From Pseudomonas sp. TH31 (GTDB lineage Bacteria > Pseudomonadota > Gammaproteobacteria > Pseudomonadales > Pseudomonadaceae), in NCBI RefSeq assembly GCF_016650815.1, contig NZ_JAEKEZ010000013.1:1-64000 (forward strand): 64,000 bases of DNA. Direction: 5' to 3'. How positions within the stretch are numbered: position 1 is the first letter of the stretch; the number at the start of each line of letters is the position of its first letter. Position numbers and translations under genes: made by a program. This document shows positions 25,343 through 34,929 of the stretch, piece by piece. The notes below the pieces were generated by a model, which searched no databases, was not told the origin of the DNA, and was given only the letters and a program-made list of their open reading frames with translations.

Positions 25343-25897
25343 TTAGTGACTGGCGGCGAGGAATTCGTCGGCCGACACCACGCTGGCATAGGCGAAACCC
25401 AGAGACGACATAAAAGCGGCGTGAACATGAGCCGCTGGAACCGTAACGCCATTGAACTCCAGGTCGCGGGTGGCGCAGGCGTCATGGATCACCGTCACGG
25501 TGTAGCCAAGGTCGGCGGCAGCACGAGTAACGCCATCGACGCACATGTGGCTCATGCTGCCGACGATCACCAGGTTTTCGATGCCTTGCTCATCGAGGAT
25601 GGCTTGCAGTTCGGTTTCGCGGAACGCGTTGACGAAGTGCTTGAGCACCACCGGCTCGTTGGCGCGGTTGAGGACTTTGGGGTGCAGCTTCGCGCCTTCA
25701 GAGCCGGGGGTGAAGAATGGCGCGTCGTCGGAGGTGAACTCGTGTCGGATGTGCACCACCGGATCACCGGCGTCGCGCAAGGCCTGAATGATCCGAGCGG
25801 CGTTGTCCGCCGCCGCGTCGGCACCGACCAGAGGCCACTTGCCTTGGGGGAAGTAGTCGTTCTGGATATCGACTACGATGAGCGCTTGCTTGGCCAT
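25343..25897 (-). CDS. Cysteine hydrolase, isochorismatase-like
   Basis: 184 residues of the isochorismatase/nicotinamidase superfamily. The Asp-Lys-Cys triad is visible: D10 in LIVVDIQNDYF, K86 in VVLKHFVNAF and C119 in GSMSHMCVDGVTR. The substrate is unknown; the family includes amide and isochorismate hydrolases. It is divergent from a GlxA-type regulator gene, a common arrangement in which the regulator controls the hydrolase. Confidence 0.9.
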   Translation of the reverse strand: MAKQALIVVDIQNDYFPQGKWPLVGADAAADNAARIIQALRDAGDPVVHIRHEFTSDDAPFFTPGSEGAKLHPKVLNRANEPVVLKHFVNAFRETELQAILDEQGIENLVIVGSMSHMCVDGVTRAAADLGYTVTVIHDACATRDLEFNGVTVPAAHVHAAFMSSLGFAYASVVSADEFLAASH

Positions 25898-25998
25898 GGG
25901 TGTTTCCTCGAAGTGTGTGTGGGCGTGGAATGAAGTATTGGCGCTCGCCGACTATCCGAGGATTGGCCGCACCGACAATAGAAGGGGGAAAACTGACA

Positions 25999-26993
25999 AT
26001 GGGCGTAGAAAGGGCGGTTGCCGAGTTGGGTGTGTTGATCTATCCCGGCGCGCAGATGGCGGCGGTGCATGGGTTGACGGACCTGTTCGGGGTCGCCAAT
26101 CGGATTGCTGCCGAGCATCAGGCGGCGCAATTGCCGGTGCTGCGAGTCAGTCATTGGCGGGTCGAGGGCGATCAGGCGCCCGAGCGGGTGCATGACAGTC
26201 ATCCCGGCCCGGACAAGGCGCTGGTGGCGGTGATGATTCCGCCGTCGATTGGCGGGTTTTCCGAGAGTCAGGCCCCCAAGGGCTGATCCGCTGGATTCGT
26301 CAGCAACATACCCAAGGCGCGACGCTGGGCGGCGTTTGCGTGGGCTCGATACTGCTGGCCGAAAGCGGCCTGCTCGACGGGCGCAGCGCCACGACCCATT
26401 GGACCTCGGCCAAAACCTTCGCCGAGCGTTACCCGGCGATCAAACTCAAGGCCGACACGCCGATCGTCGATGACGGCGACCTGATTACTACCGCCGGGCT
26501 GATGGCCTGGTCGGAGTTGGGTCTGCGTATGGTCGATCGCCTGCTGGGGCCGAGCATCGCCGCCAGCACCGCGCGGTTTCTGGTGGTGGAGCACAGCGAC
26601 AGTGCAAGTCAGTGCGGCAGCAACTTTGCGCCGATTCTCAGCCATGGCGATACGTCGATTCTCAAGGTTCAGCATTGGCTGCAAAGCACCGGCGCGACCG
26701 ATGTGTCGCTGACGGCGATGGCCGAGCGGGCAGGCCTGGAAGAGCGCACCTTCCTGCGCCGATTCCGCGCGGCGACCGGGGTGAAGCCCACCGAGTACTG
26801 CCAGCACCTGCGGGTCGGCAAGGCTCGGGAAATGCTCGAATTCACCAACGGCACCATCGACCACATCGCCTGGACGGTGGGCTATCAGGACCCGAGCGCG
26901 TTTCGCGCCACGTTCAAGAAAATCACCGGGCTGGCGCCGAGTGATTATCGGGCGCGGTTTGGGGTGACGCCGCCTGTCGCTGTGGTTCGGTAA
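25999..26993 (+). pseudogene. GlxA-family AraC-type regulator, frameshifted
   Basis: Starts at ATG 25999 behind GAAGGGGG. The first frame gives the head of a DJ-1/PfpI-like domain (VAELGVLIYPGAQMAAVHGL) and stops at 26284. The protein resumes one base out of frame with LIRWIRQQHTQGATLGGVCV, then a C-terminal AraC HTH (about 230-325: LTAMAERAGLEERTFLRRFR, HIAWTVGYQDPSAFRATFKK). One base is missing within 26271-26284 (GGCCCCCAAGGGCT). With that base restored the gene is full length (331 residues), so this may be a sequencing error. Likely regulator of the divergent hydrolase. Confidence 0.82.
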
Positions 26994-27010
26994 CTCGCCT
27001 CAACGCTGAA

Positions 27011-27108
27011 CCCCTGTGGGAGCGAGCCTGCTCGCGATAGCGGTCTATCATTCAGCATCCATGTCGACTGGCTGAGCGCAATCGCGAGCAGGCTCGCTCC
27101 CACAGGGG
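27011..27108. repeat. Paired REP palindromes
   Basis: CCCCTGTGGGAGCGAGCCTG and its reverse complement face each other across a 46-base centre, in the 303-bp space between the GlxA-type regulator and the DUF3182 gene. Nothing else was found in that space apart from the region leading to 27297. Confidence 0.85.
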
Positions 27109-27296
27109 CCGGTGTAAGACACTGGATCGTGCAAAATGCCGGGTTCTTGACGGCCGTCGTGCAGAATCAAACAGGCTCAACGCCATCACCGTTGAAGCAA
27201 ACGACTGATTTGAAAGCCGTTTGACCTAAGCCACCGTTGGCCTGATCTCTGCACCCAATCCAGCTACATTCATCAAGCGCAGATTGAGGGGGACGC

Positions 27297-28404
27297 ATGA
27301 CCCCAACACATCGCAAAAAACTGGTCGTCGCCTACTCCGTGCGACCCGAAGCCCCGCTGCACGAAGTCGAAACCAATCGCGCGCTGGCCCGTTGGCTGGC
27401 GCAGATCCTTGGGCTCAAGTACGGCGGCAGCTACGACCCCGACCGCCACAGTGGCCGTGATCTTTACCTGATACCCACCCAGACGCTGGTGGGCGCGGCG
27501 GCCGCTCGGCAATTGGGCGTCAAAGGGCCGGAAGATTTGTGGGGCGGCTACGTCGACCACGACTTCATCTGCACCAAAGCCATCAGCCACGGTTTGCTCA
27601 ATCGGTTGGCTCATGCACCGCAAGGCTGGTCGCCGCTGTTTTCCGAGCGGGTGCGCAGCGTCGTGCTCGATGGCCTCAGCGTATTTTCCCTTGAGGACGC
27701 CCGGCCAGCGGCGGAGCACTTGCTCTCCAGCGGGCCGATCCGCCTCAAACCGATTCATGCCTGCGCCGGACGTGGTCAGGAAGTGATCAAAAGCCTCGAC
27801 CAGTTCGACACCATCCTCGCCCGACCCGACGCCGAGCAACGCTTCACCGAAGGCGTAGTGTTGGAGCAGGATCTGGAAAAAGTCGTCACCCACAGCGTCG
27901 GCCAGGCGTTTATCGGCGACAAGGTGCTCAGTTACTGCGGTGATCAATACTTGACCGAAGACGGTCAGGGCGAGCAGGTCTATGGTGGTTCCAACCTGCT
28001 GGTCGTGCAGGGCTACTACGATGAACTGCTGAAACTGGAATTGCCCGAGGATGTGCGGTTGGCGATCCAGCAAGCCCAGGTGTTCGACAGCGCCGCCGAC
28101 GAAGCCTATCCCGGCTTTTATGCATCGCGGCGCAACTACGACATCGCCCAGGGCCTGGACAGCAATGGCAAACAGCGCAGCGGTGTGCTCGAACAATCCT
28201 GGCGCATGGGGGGCCAGCAGCGCCGAAGTTGCGGCGTTGCAGAGCTTCGTCAATGACCCGGGGATGCGCGCGATTCGCGTGTCTTCGGTGGAGACCTACA
28301 TCGGCCAGCCGCTGCCGGCGGACGCCATCGAGGTGTATCGCGGCCCGGCGGAAAACGGCGACTTTCTTCTCAAGTACGTAACGGTTAAATCCTATGACGG
28401 CTAG
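27297..28404 (+). pseudogene. DUF3182 family protein, frameshifted
   Basis: The family, with an ATP-grasp-like look, is conserved from MTPTHRKKLVVAYSV onward, with LIPTQTLVGAAAARQLGVKG and RLKPIHACAGRGQEVIKSLD. The first frame ends early at 28256 in a nonsense tail after SWRMGG. The normal C-terminus (ASSAEVAALQSFVNDPGMRA to VKSYDG) is in the next frame to 28404. One extra G in the run 28208-28213 explains it. The repaired protein has about 368 residues. Its stop overlaps the start of the alpha/beta hydrolase gene, so both form an operon. Confidence 0.82.
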
Positions 28405-29152
28405 AAGCGAAACCATTGAGATCGACATCGACGGCGAACAGATGACCGGGCATTTCCTCAGCCCAAAATCGAAAGTTCCGGGCGTGTTGTTTGTGCACGG
28501 CTGGGGCGGCAGTCAGGAGCGGGACCTGGAGCGGGCCAAAGGCATCGCCGGGTTGGGCTGTGTCTGTCTGACCTTCGACTTGCGCGGGCATACCGGCGGA
28601 ACGGGCATTGCGTTGTCCCAAGTGACGCGCGAAGACAACCTGCGGGACCTGCTGGCGGCTTACGACCGCTTGCTCGCGCACCCGGCCCTCGATACCTCGG
28701 CGATTGCGGTGGTGGGCACCAGTTACGGTGGTTATCTGGCGGCCATTCTCACCTCGTTGCGCCCGGTGCGCTGGTTGGCGCTACGGGTGCCGGCGCTGTA
28801 TCGCGACGAGCAATGGCACACGCCCAAGCGCGATCTGGACAAGGTGGATTTACTCGATTACCGCAGCACGCTGGTGCACGCCGACAACAATCGGGCGCTG
28901 CATGCCTGCGCGGCGTTTACCGGGGATGTGTTGTTGGTGGAGTCGGAGACCGACGACCACATTCCCCACGCGACGATCATGAGTTACCGGGCGGCGTGCC
29001 AACAGACTCATTCGCTGACTCACCGCATCATCGACGGCGCCGATCACGCCCTCAGCGACCCCATTTCGCAACAGGCCTACACCTCGATCCTGGTGGACTG
29101 GATTACGGAAATGGTGGTGGGTGAGCGGTTGAGCATTATTCAATCATCGTGA
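28394..29152 (+). CDS. Alpha/beta hydrolase
   Basis: 252 residues of the dienelactone-hydrolase/peptidase S9-like group. The oxyanion strand is VLFVHGWGGS (about 31-40), the nucleophile is Ser110 in VVGTSYGGYL, the acid is probably in ESETDDHIPH, and the His is in DGADHALSDP. No signal peptide, so cytoplasmic. The start overlaps the DUF3182 stop by 11 bases. The substrate cannot be told from sequence. Confidence 0.87.
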   Translation: MTARSETIEIDIDGEQMTGHFLSPKSKVPGVLFVHGWGGSQERDLERAKGIAGLGCVCLTFDLRGHTGGTGIALSQVTREDNLRDLLAAYDRLLAHPALDTSAIAVVGTSYGGYLAAILTSLRPVRWLALRVPALYRDEQWHTPKRDLDKVDLLDYRSTLVHADNNRALHACAAFTGDVLLVESETDDHIPHATIMSYRAACQQTHSLTHRIIDGADHALSDPISQQAYTSILVDWITEMVVGERLSIIQSS

Positions 29153-29167
29153 TGGCAGGAAGATCAA

Positions 29168-29229
29168 GAGATCGCAGCCTTCGGCAGCTCCTACATTGAA
29201 ACGTAGTCACCTGTAGGCGCTGCCGAAGG
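29168..29229. repeat. Palindromic repeat pair (type GTAGGAGCTGCCGAAGG)
   Basis: AGATCGCAGCCTTCGGCAGC followed at 29212 by CTGTAGGCGCTGCCGAAGG, inverted and somewhat diverged. It sits between two convergent genes and may act as a shared 3' structure. The same family recurs at 33332, 47227, 48408 and 49518. Confidence 0.75.
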
Positions 29230-30228
29230 TTAATCCCTGGGTTTCTTCTCAATCCGCAACGCCTTCGCCTTGGCCTCCACCACCAAATACATCACCAGCG
29301 TAATCAACAACGGCAAGATGAAATAAATCGCCCGATACGCCAGCAACCCCGCCACCAGGCTCCCGCGCGATGCCTCATGTTGCAGCAGCGCCACAAACAC
29401 CGCTTCCAATACCCCAAGCCCCGCCGGAATGTGGGTGATGACCCCGGCAATCGCGCTGATCAACAACACCCCCAGCACCAGCGGATACTCAAGCTTGCTC
29501 GGCAGCAAAGTGAAAATCACCGCCGCCATCAACGACCAGTTCAACGCCCCAAGCGCCAGTTGCAGCACCGCCATGCGCAGCGACGGCAGATTAATTTCCA
29601 CCCCGCGAATCGCCCATTCCCGCCGTTTGGAAAACCGGCACGCGGCCAGATACCCGGCGCTCACCACCAGCAACAACACCCCGACGCCTTGCAACGCATC
29701 GCTGTTCAACTTCCAGCCTGGCGGCATCTGCACCAAGCCACTGCTGAACACCGCTCCGGCAATCACCATGTAGCCAAACCAGTTGGTGGCCAGGCTCAAT
29801 CCGAGGATTTTCGCGATGTTGCCTTTGCTCACCCCGAGCCGCGAGTACAGCCGATAACGCATGGCGATGCCGCCGACCCAGGCACTCAGGTTGAGGTTAA
29901 ACGCGTAGCTGATGATCCCCACCGGCAAGATCTGTTTCCAGGTCAGGTCCTGGCGGATGTAGGTGCGGCCGATCAGGTCGAAACAGGCATAAACCAGAAA
30001 GCTCAACAGCGTCAGCCCTGAGGCGATGATCAGCGTGCGCACCTTGAAATCGGCCAGGGTGTCGAACACTTCGTTCCATTCGATACGCCGGGCGAGCATC
30101 GTGAACAGCACGATCAGCGCGAGGAAAAACAGCACCGTCAGCGGCATTTTCCAGCGGCTCCAACGGGAGGTGTTTTGGCGGTTGGCGTGGGCGGCGGCGT
30201 GCGCTTCAGAGCGGCTCATGGCGGTCAT
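29230..30228 (-). CDS. Lysylphosphatidylglycerol synthase-type membrane protein (YbhN-like)
   Basis: 332 residues with about eight transmembrane helices; the flippase-type domain LPG_synthase_TM (UPF0104). Recognisable parts are WVGGIAMRYRLYSRLGVSKG (about 115-135) and AGVITHIPAGLGVLEAVFVA (about 262-281). It lacks the aminoacyl-transferase half of MprF. It overlaps the clsB gene by 23 bp. The set ybhN-clsB-ybhP is conserved in proteobacteria and tied to phospholipid metabolism. Confidence 0.88.
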   Translation of the reverse strand: MTAMSRSEAHAAAHANRQNTSRWSRWKMPLTVLFFLALIVLFTMLARRIEWNEVFDTLADFKVRTLIIASGLTLLSFLVYACFDLIGRTYIRQDLTWKQILPVGIISYAFNLNLSAWVGGIAMRYRLYSRLGVSKGNIAKILGLSLATNWFGYMVIAGAVFSSGLVQMPPGWKLNSDALQGVGVLLLVVSAGYLAACRFSKRREWAIRGVEINLPSLRMAVLQLALGALNWSLMAAVIFTLLPSKLEYPLVLGVLLISAIAGVITHIPAGLGVLEAVFVALLQHEASRGSLVAGLLAYRAIYFILPLLITLVMYLVVEAKAKALRIEKKPRD

Positions 30229-31497
30229 TCCCGGCCCGATGGATGAAGGGTTTCAAGCGTGGCTTGTGCGCCGGCAGCCACCCGGCCCACGCTGGAAAAT
30301 GCCGCAGGAAGTGAAACACCAGAAAGCCCACAGTCATGTGCCAGACCCGCCCGCGCGGGGTGCTGTCCGGGGATATGGCTTTACAGTGGTTGTTGCTCAA
30401 GTCTTCCAGACGCCGGAACAGCTCACGGTTAAAGGCGCGATCGCGGATCAACACGTTGGCTTCCAGGTTCATCGACAGGCTCAACGGATCGAGGTTGCTC
30501 GAACCGACTGTGCTCCAGTCCTCGTCCACCAGTGCGACTTTGCCGTGCAACGGTCGGTCGCAATATTCGTGAATCTGCACGCCGGCCTTGAGCAAATAGT
30601 CGTAGGTCATGCGCGCGGCGATTTTCGCCACCAGCATGTCTGGCTGGCCTTGCAGAATCAGCTGCACATCGACGCCACGGCGAGCGGCATTGCGGATCTC
30701 GCGCAGCAGGCGAAAACCGGGAAAGAAGTAGGCGTTGGCGATCACGACGCGGCGCTGAGCGCTGCGCAACACTTGTCGGTAAACCTCCTCGATGTCGGTG
30801 CGATGGTCGCCATTGTCGCGGTAGACCAGCCGCACCTGACCGTCATGGTCGCTGAACGCCAGTTCCGCACGCCGTTGCTTGCGCCGTTGCCACCAATACT
30901 TGGCCCGGGCCGGGCGACCACTTTGCAGCAGCGCGAAGTGATGAATGTCCGCCACCGCCGGGCCTTGTACTTCAACGGCATAATCCTGCTTGGCCGTGGG
31001 GCCGAAGTCGGCCAAATGGTCGGCGCAAAAGTTGATCCCGCCAAGGAACGCAATCGTGCCGTCGACCACCACAATCTTGCGGTGCAGGCGGCGAAACCAA
31101 TTGGTGCGAAAGCCCAGATGCTTGGGCGCCGGGTCGAACATCTGGATGTGCACGCCGGCCTTGCTCAAGTCGTCGAGGAAACCGCTGCTCAACTCGCCGC
31201 AGCCAAAGCCGTCGAGGCTGACGGTGGTACGCACCCCGCGCAGTGCCGCTTCGATCAGGATCTGCTGCAACTCATTGCCGACCTTGTCCTCGAACAGGAT
31301 GAAGGTCTCCAGCAGGATTTCCGTCTGGGCCTGACGCAGTGCTTCAAACACCGGGGAAAGTACGCCTCGCCATTTTCCAGTAGTTCGACCCGGTTATTGC
31401 CGTGCCAGCCATAGTCGACATCGACCGCTGACGGCTCGCTCAGCGGTGGCGCGGAAATCTGTTGCGCAGCGGCTTTTTCCATCGAGGGATTGTTCAT
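30206..31497 (-). pseudogene. clsB: Cardiolipin synthase ClsB, frameshifted near the start
   Basis: The phospholipase-D-type enzyme has two HKD motifs: LHRKIVVVDGTIAFLGG (first) and LHGKVALVDEDWSTVGSSNL (second). The N-terminus ([13 protein letters not shown] to VELLENGEAYFP) lies in another frame starting at ATG 31497. A base is missing at about 31350-31356 (ACCGGGG). When restored, the protein reads GEAYFPRVFEALRQAQTEIL and has about 430 residues. It makes cardiolipin in the inner membrane. The start overlaps the stop of the upstream endonuclease-like gene. Since the catalytic parts are intact, a sequencing indel is likely. Confidence 0.85.
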
Positions 31498-32291
31498 AGC
31501 TCGATCTCCACCGACAGCGGCGCATGGTCGGAAAGGTGTGACCAGGGCCGCGCCGCCAGCACTTGCGCACGGCTGGCCTGGAGGTTGCGTACGTAGATGC
31601 GATCCAGGCGCAATACCGGCCAGCGCGCCGGAAAACTGCGGGCCGGTTTGCCGTGGTGTTCGGCGAAGACTTCGCGCAAGCCACAGGGATTGAGCAAGGC
31701 GTCGGCCCGTTGGCGCCAGTCATTGAAGTCGCCCGCGACGATCACCGGCGCATCGCTTGGCAGATCGTCGAGACGACGGGCCAGTAGCTTCAGTTGTTCC
31801 GTGCGGTGTACTTCATACAGCCCGAGGTGGACACAAATGGCGTGTACTTCCTGGCCGTCACCGGGCAGGCGCAGCACGCAATGCAGCAGGCCACGGTTTT
31901 CGTGACCACTGATGGACACGTCGAGGTTGTCGTGGCGGATGATCTGGAATTTCGACAGCAACGCATTGCCGTGATCGCCCGCCGGGTACACCGCGTTGCG
32001 GCCGTAGGCGAACTGCGGCCACAGCGTGTCGGCGAGGAATTCGTACTGCGGCATCGTTGGCCAGTTGCTATAGCGCTGCGGATGCTGTTCGTGGGTGCCG
32101 TGGACTTCCTGCAAAAACACCACGTCGGCAGAGACACTGCGCACTGCTTCGCGTAGCTCGGGCAGGATGAAGCGCCGGTTGAGCGCGGTGAAGCCCTTGT
32201 GAGTGTTGACCGTCAGCACGGTAAACCGGCGCACGGCAGTGATGATGGATTGCTGCTCGTCGGTGACGCCGACCGGTTCGGAAATGCTCAT
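31494..32291 (-). CDS. Endonuclease/exonuclease/phosphatase family protein (YbhP-like)
   Basis: 265 residues of the EEP fold. Motifs: [10 protein letters not shown] (Asn/Asp metal site, about 28-37), VFLQEVHG (Glu), HLGLYEVHR (His), [11 protein letters not shown] (Asp-Phe-Asn), and [16 protein letters not shown] (catalytic SDH) at the end. No signal peptide. In other bacteria the gene lies beside clsB; the substrate, DNA or phosphoester lipid, is unknown. It overlaps both neighbours by 4 bases, showing a tight operon. Confidence 0.9.
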   Translation of the reverse strand: MSISEPVGVTDEQQSIITAVRRFTVLTVNTHKGFTALNRRFILPELREAVRSVSADVVFLQEVHGTHEQHPQRYSNWPTMPQYEFLADTLWPQFAYGRNAVYPAGDHGNALLSKFQIIRHDNLDVSISGHENRGLLHCVLRLPGDGQEVHAICVHLGLYEVHRTEQLKLLARRLDDLPSDAPVIVAGDFNDWRQRADALLNPCGLREVFAEHHGKPARSFPARWPVLRLDRIYVRNLQASRAQVLAARPWSHLSDHAPLSVEIEL

Positions 32292-33213
32292 GGCAGCACT
32301 CCTTCGGCAGCAGGTTCGCCGGGGCGGGTGGCGAGGTCTTTGTCGAGATGGAAGCGCTCCAGCAGGCGGCGGGCGTCGAAGGGCGCACGGACTTTGATGT
32401 CGTTATCGAAGTAGCAGAACACTTCCCGGGATTTTCGCGCCTTGGGCTTTTGTCTTGGCGCGATCAAGTGTGGGTCGCTCGGTTGCTGGCCGTGATTCCA
32501 GGCGTCGATCCGATCGCCCCAGTGTTTCAGCGCCTGAGGCGTGTAGCCGCTTGCGTAGAGCTCTTCGGCGCCGTGCAGCCGCAGGTAGACGAAATCGCTG
32601 GTGAGGTCTTCGCGGTACGGCCATTTACCGGCGGTGTCGGCGATCACCAGGGCGGTGTTGTAGCGCTTGAGCAGGCGAATGAAGGTCGGGTCGACGAAGC
32701 TGTCGTTGCGAATTTCCACAGCGTGGCGCAGCAATTTTTTCCGTGGGCCTTCAGGCTGGCGTGGCCGTGCAAGTGCGAGTCATGCTGACGGGCGAGGGTG
32801 GCGGCCTGTTCGGTGTTGTGGGGCAGTTGTTCGAGGAAATGTTCAAACAACTCGGCGTCGAATTTGAAACTGGGCGGGAATTGCCAGAGGATCGGGCCGA
32901 GTTTTTCCTTGAGTTCCAGTACCCCGGAGGCGAAGAAATTCGCCAAGGGTTTATGGATGTCCCGCAAGCGTTTGATGTGAGTGATAAAACGTGGGGCCTT
33001 GACGCTGAAGACGAAGCCCGGCGGGGTTTCGCTGTACCACTGGGCATAACGTTCCGGCCGCTGCAGGGCGTAGAACGATCCATTGATTTCGATGCTGTTG
33101 ACGGCCCGTGAGGCGAATTGCAATTCGCGCTTTTGGGTCAGCCCCTTCGGGTAGAAGCCCCCGCGCCACGGTGTGTAGCGCCAGCCTGAAATTCCGATAT
33201 GAATCGCCGCCAT
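32288..33213 (-). pseudogene. DUF72 family protein, frameshifted
   Basis: Begins MAAIHIGISGWRYTPW and continues as a TIM-barrel-like DUF72 protein (SIEINGSFYALQRPERYAQW) up to KAHGK. The frame then breaks, and the rest ([46 protein letters not shown]) follows one base off. One A/T is missing from the run at 32735-32740. Repaired length about 308 residues. Function unknown; the family is often near nuclease or repair genes. Its end overlaps the EEP gene. Confidence 0.85.
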
Positions 33214-33331
33214 GTGCCCTCCCGTCGAATGACCCTCTTACTGCCGTTGTCTTTTGATGACTGTCGGGCAAACAAGAAAGTTTCGACGGGACTACGGACG
33301 GTACACATACATACACACAACGCATTACAAC

Positions 33332-33410
33332 TGTAGGAGCTGCCGAAGGCTGCGATCCTTTGACTTTGATTTTCAAGATCAAAAGATCGCAGCCTTCGGC
33401 AGCTCCTACA
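33332..33410. repeat. Palindromic repeat pair (type GTAGGAGCTGCCGAAGG)
   Basis: TGTAGGAGCTGCCGAAGGCT and its exact reverse complement are 26-base arms around a 27-base centre. The element lies directly after the MFS gene's stop and upstream of the DUF72 gene. Confidence 0.85.
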
Positions 33411-33415
33411 GGGGT

Positions 33416-34618
33416 TTAGTGACCGGCGACGACTCGGGTCGAGCTCTTGGCATACACCGGACCCAGGCGATCAAGCCGCCCACTCCACATCGTCAACGCC
33501 AGCGCAACCAACACCACCAACCCACCAATCCACGCGGTGTGAATCAGCCCCATATTCGCAACGATCAAACCACCGCCCCACGCACCCCCGGCAATCCCGA
33601 GGTTGAACGCCGCAATGTTCAAACCTGAAGCCACGTCCACCGCATGCGGGGTGTGATGCTCAGCCTGACGCACCACATACACCTGCAAACCAGGCACATT
33701 GCCGAACGCGACCGCGCCCCAGACCAGCACGGTAGCCAGGGCCAGCCATGGATTGCCGGCGGTGAAGGTCAACACAAACAACACGGCCGCGAGCAGGGCG
33801 AAGATGATTTTCAGGGCGCTGATCGGGCCACGTTTATCGGCCAGTTTGCCGCCCCAGATGTTACCGACCGCTACCGAGATGCCGTACACCAGCAACACCA
33901 GGCTGACGGTGCTGGCGCTGAAGCCGGAGATGTCCTGAAGAATCGGTGCCAGGAAGGTGAAGGCAATGAACGAGCCGCCGTAACCGACCGCTGTCATGGC
34001 GTACACCAACAACAGGCGTGGCTGTTTGAGCACCTGCAATTGCTGCAACAGCGAAGCGGGTTTGCTGTGGGCGATGTTTTTCGGTACGTAGATCAGGCTG
34101 CCGATAAACGCGATCACACCCAGCGCCGACACGGCGAGGAAGGTTTCACGCCAGCCCAAATGCTGACCGATAAACGTCCCCAGCGGCACGCCGGTGACCA
34201 GTGCCACCGTCAGGCCGGTGAACATGATGGCGATCGCACTGGCGGCTTTTTCCTTCGGCACCAGGCTGGTGGCGATGGTCGAGCCAATCGAGAAAAACAC
34301 CCCATGGGCCAGGCCGGTGACGATCCGCGCAATGATCAGCGATTCGTAGCTCGGCGCTTTCCAGGCCAGCAGGTTGCCGAGGGTGAACAGCACCATCAGC
34401 GACAACAGCAGCAATTTACGCGGGACTTTGCCGGTGAGGGCAGTCAGCACCGGGGCGCCGATGGCGACACCCAGGGCGTAGAGGCTGACCAACAGGCCGG
34501 CGGACGGCAGGCTGACACCGAGGTCGGCGCCGATAGTGGGTAACAGGCCAACGATGACGAACTCGGTCGTCCCGATGGCAAAGGCGCTGAGGGTCAGCGC
34601 GAGCAAGGCAATGGGCAT
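33416..34618 (-). CDS. MFS transporter, AraJ/sugar-efflux type
   Basis: 400 residues, twelve transmembrane helices. The N-terminus LTLSAFAIGTTEFVIVGLLP is the hallmark of the DHA1 group that includes AraJ, NepI and YdhP. The MFS loop motifs are seen as LTGKVPRKLLLL after helix 2 and GGKLADKRG after helix 8. Likely exports sugars, nucleosides or drugs; the substrate cannot be given. A 311-bp spacer containing a REP pair separates it from the divergent MscS-type gene. Confidence 0.88.
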   Translation of the reverse strand: MPIALLALTLSAFAIGTTEFVIVGLLPTIGADLGVSLPSAGLLVSLYALGVAIGAPVLTALTGKVPRKLLLLSLMVLFTLGNLLAWKAPSYESLIIARIVTGLAHGVFFSIGSTIATSLVPKEKAASAIAIMFTGLTVALVTGVPLGTFIGQHLGWRETFLAVSALGVIAFIGSLIYVPKNIAHSKPASLLQQLQVLKQPRLLLVYAMTAVGYGGSFIAFTFLAPILQDISGFSASTVSLVLLVYGISVAVGNIWGGKLADKRGPISALKIIFALLAAVLFVLTFTAGNPWLALATVLVWGAVAFGNVPGLQVYVVRQAEHHTPHAVDVASGLNIAAFNLGIAGGAWGGGLIVANMGLIHTAWIGGLVVLVALALTMWSGRLDRLGPVYAKSSTRVVAGH

Positions 34619-34738
34619 CGCTGCAACTCCGGTAGGTGATTGATGCAGCGCAGTGTCGGGGTTTGGGTTGTGCGGAAAAATATAGGGGTGGGCATTTGAT
34701 ATTTGCGCTCAGGTCAAATATCGACCAGGCAACACAGA

Positions 34739-34836
34739 CCCATGTGGGAGCGGGCTTGCTCGCGAAAGCGTTGGGTCAGTCAGCATCAATGTTGAATGAA
34801 TGACCGCTTTCGCGAGCAAGCCCGCTCCCACATGGG
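34739..34836. repeat. Paired REP palindromes (type TGTGGGAGCGGGCTTGCTCGCG)
   Basis: CCATGTGGGAGCGGGCTTGC and its reverse complement enclose a 46-base centre. They lie in the 311-bp space between the MFS gene and the mechanosensitive channel gene; the rest of that space shows no gene. Confidence 0.85.
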
Positions 34837-34929
34837 AACTGCGGTGACTGTTATCTCGCGGTCAAAACCGAACTTGCCCGCCATTTCCCGATCAGTTCCT
34901 TACAGACCCTTTTCAAGGAGCTCCGCGTT

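Noticed and set aside
30026..31414. 462-codon plus-strand frame
   Set aside because: Antisense to clsB and the YbhN-like gene; no domain.
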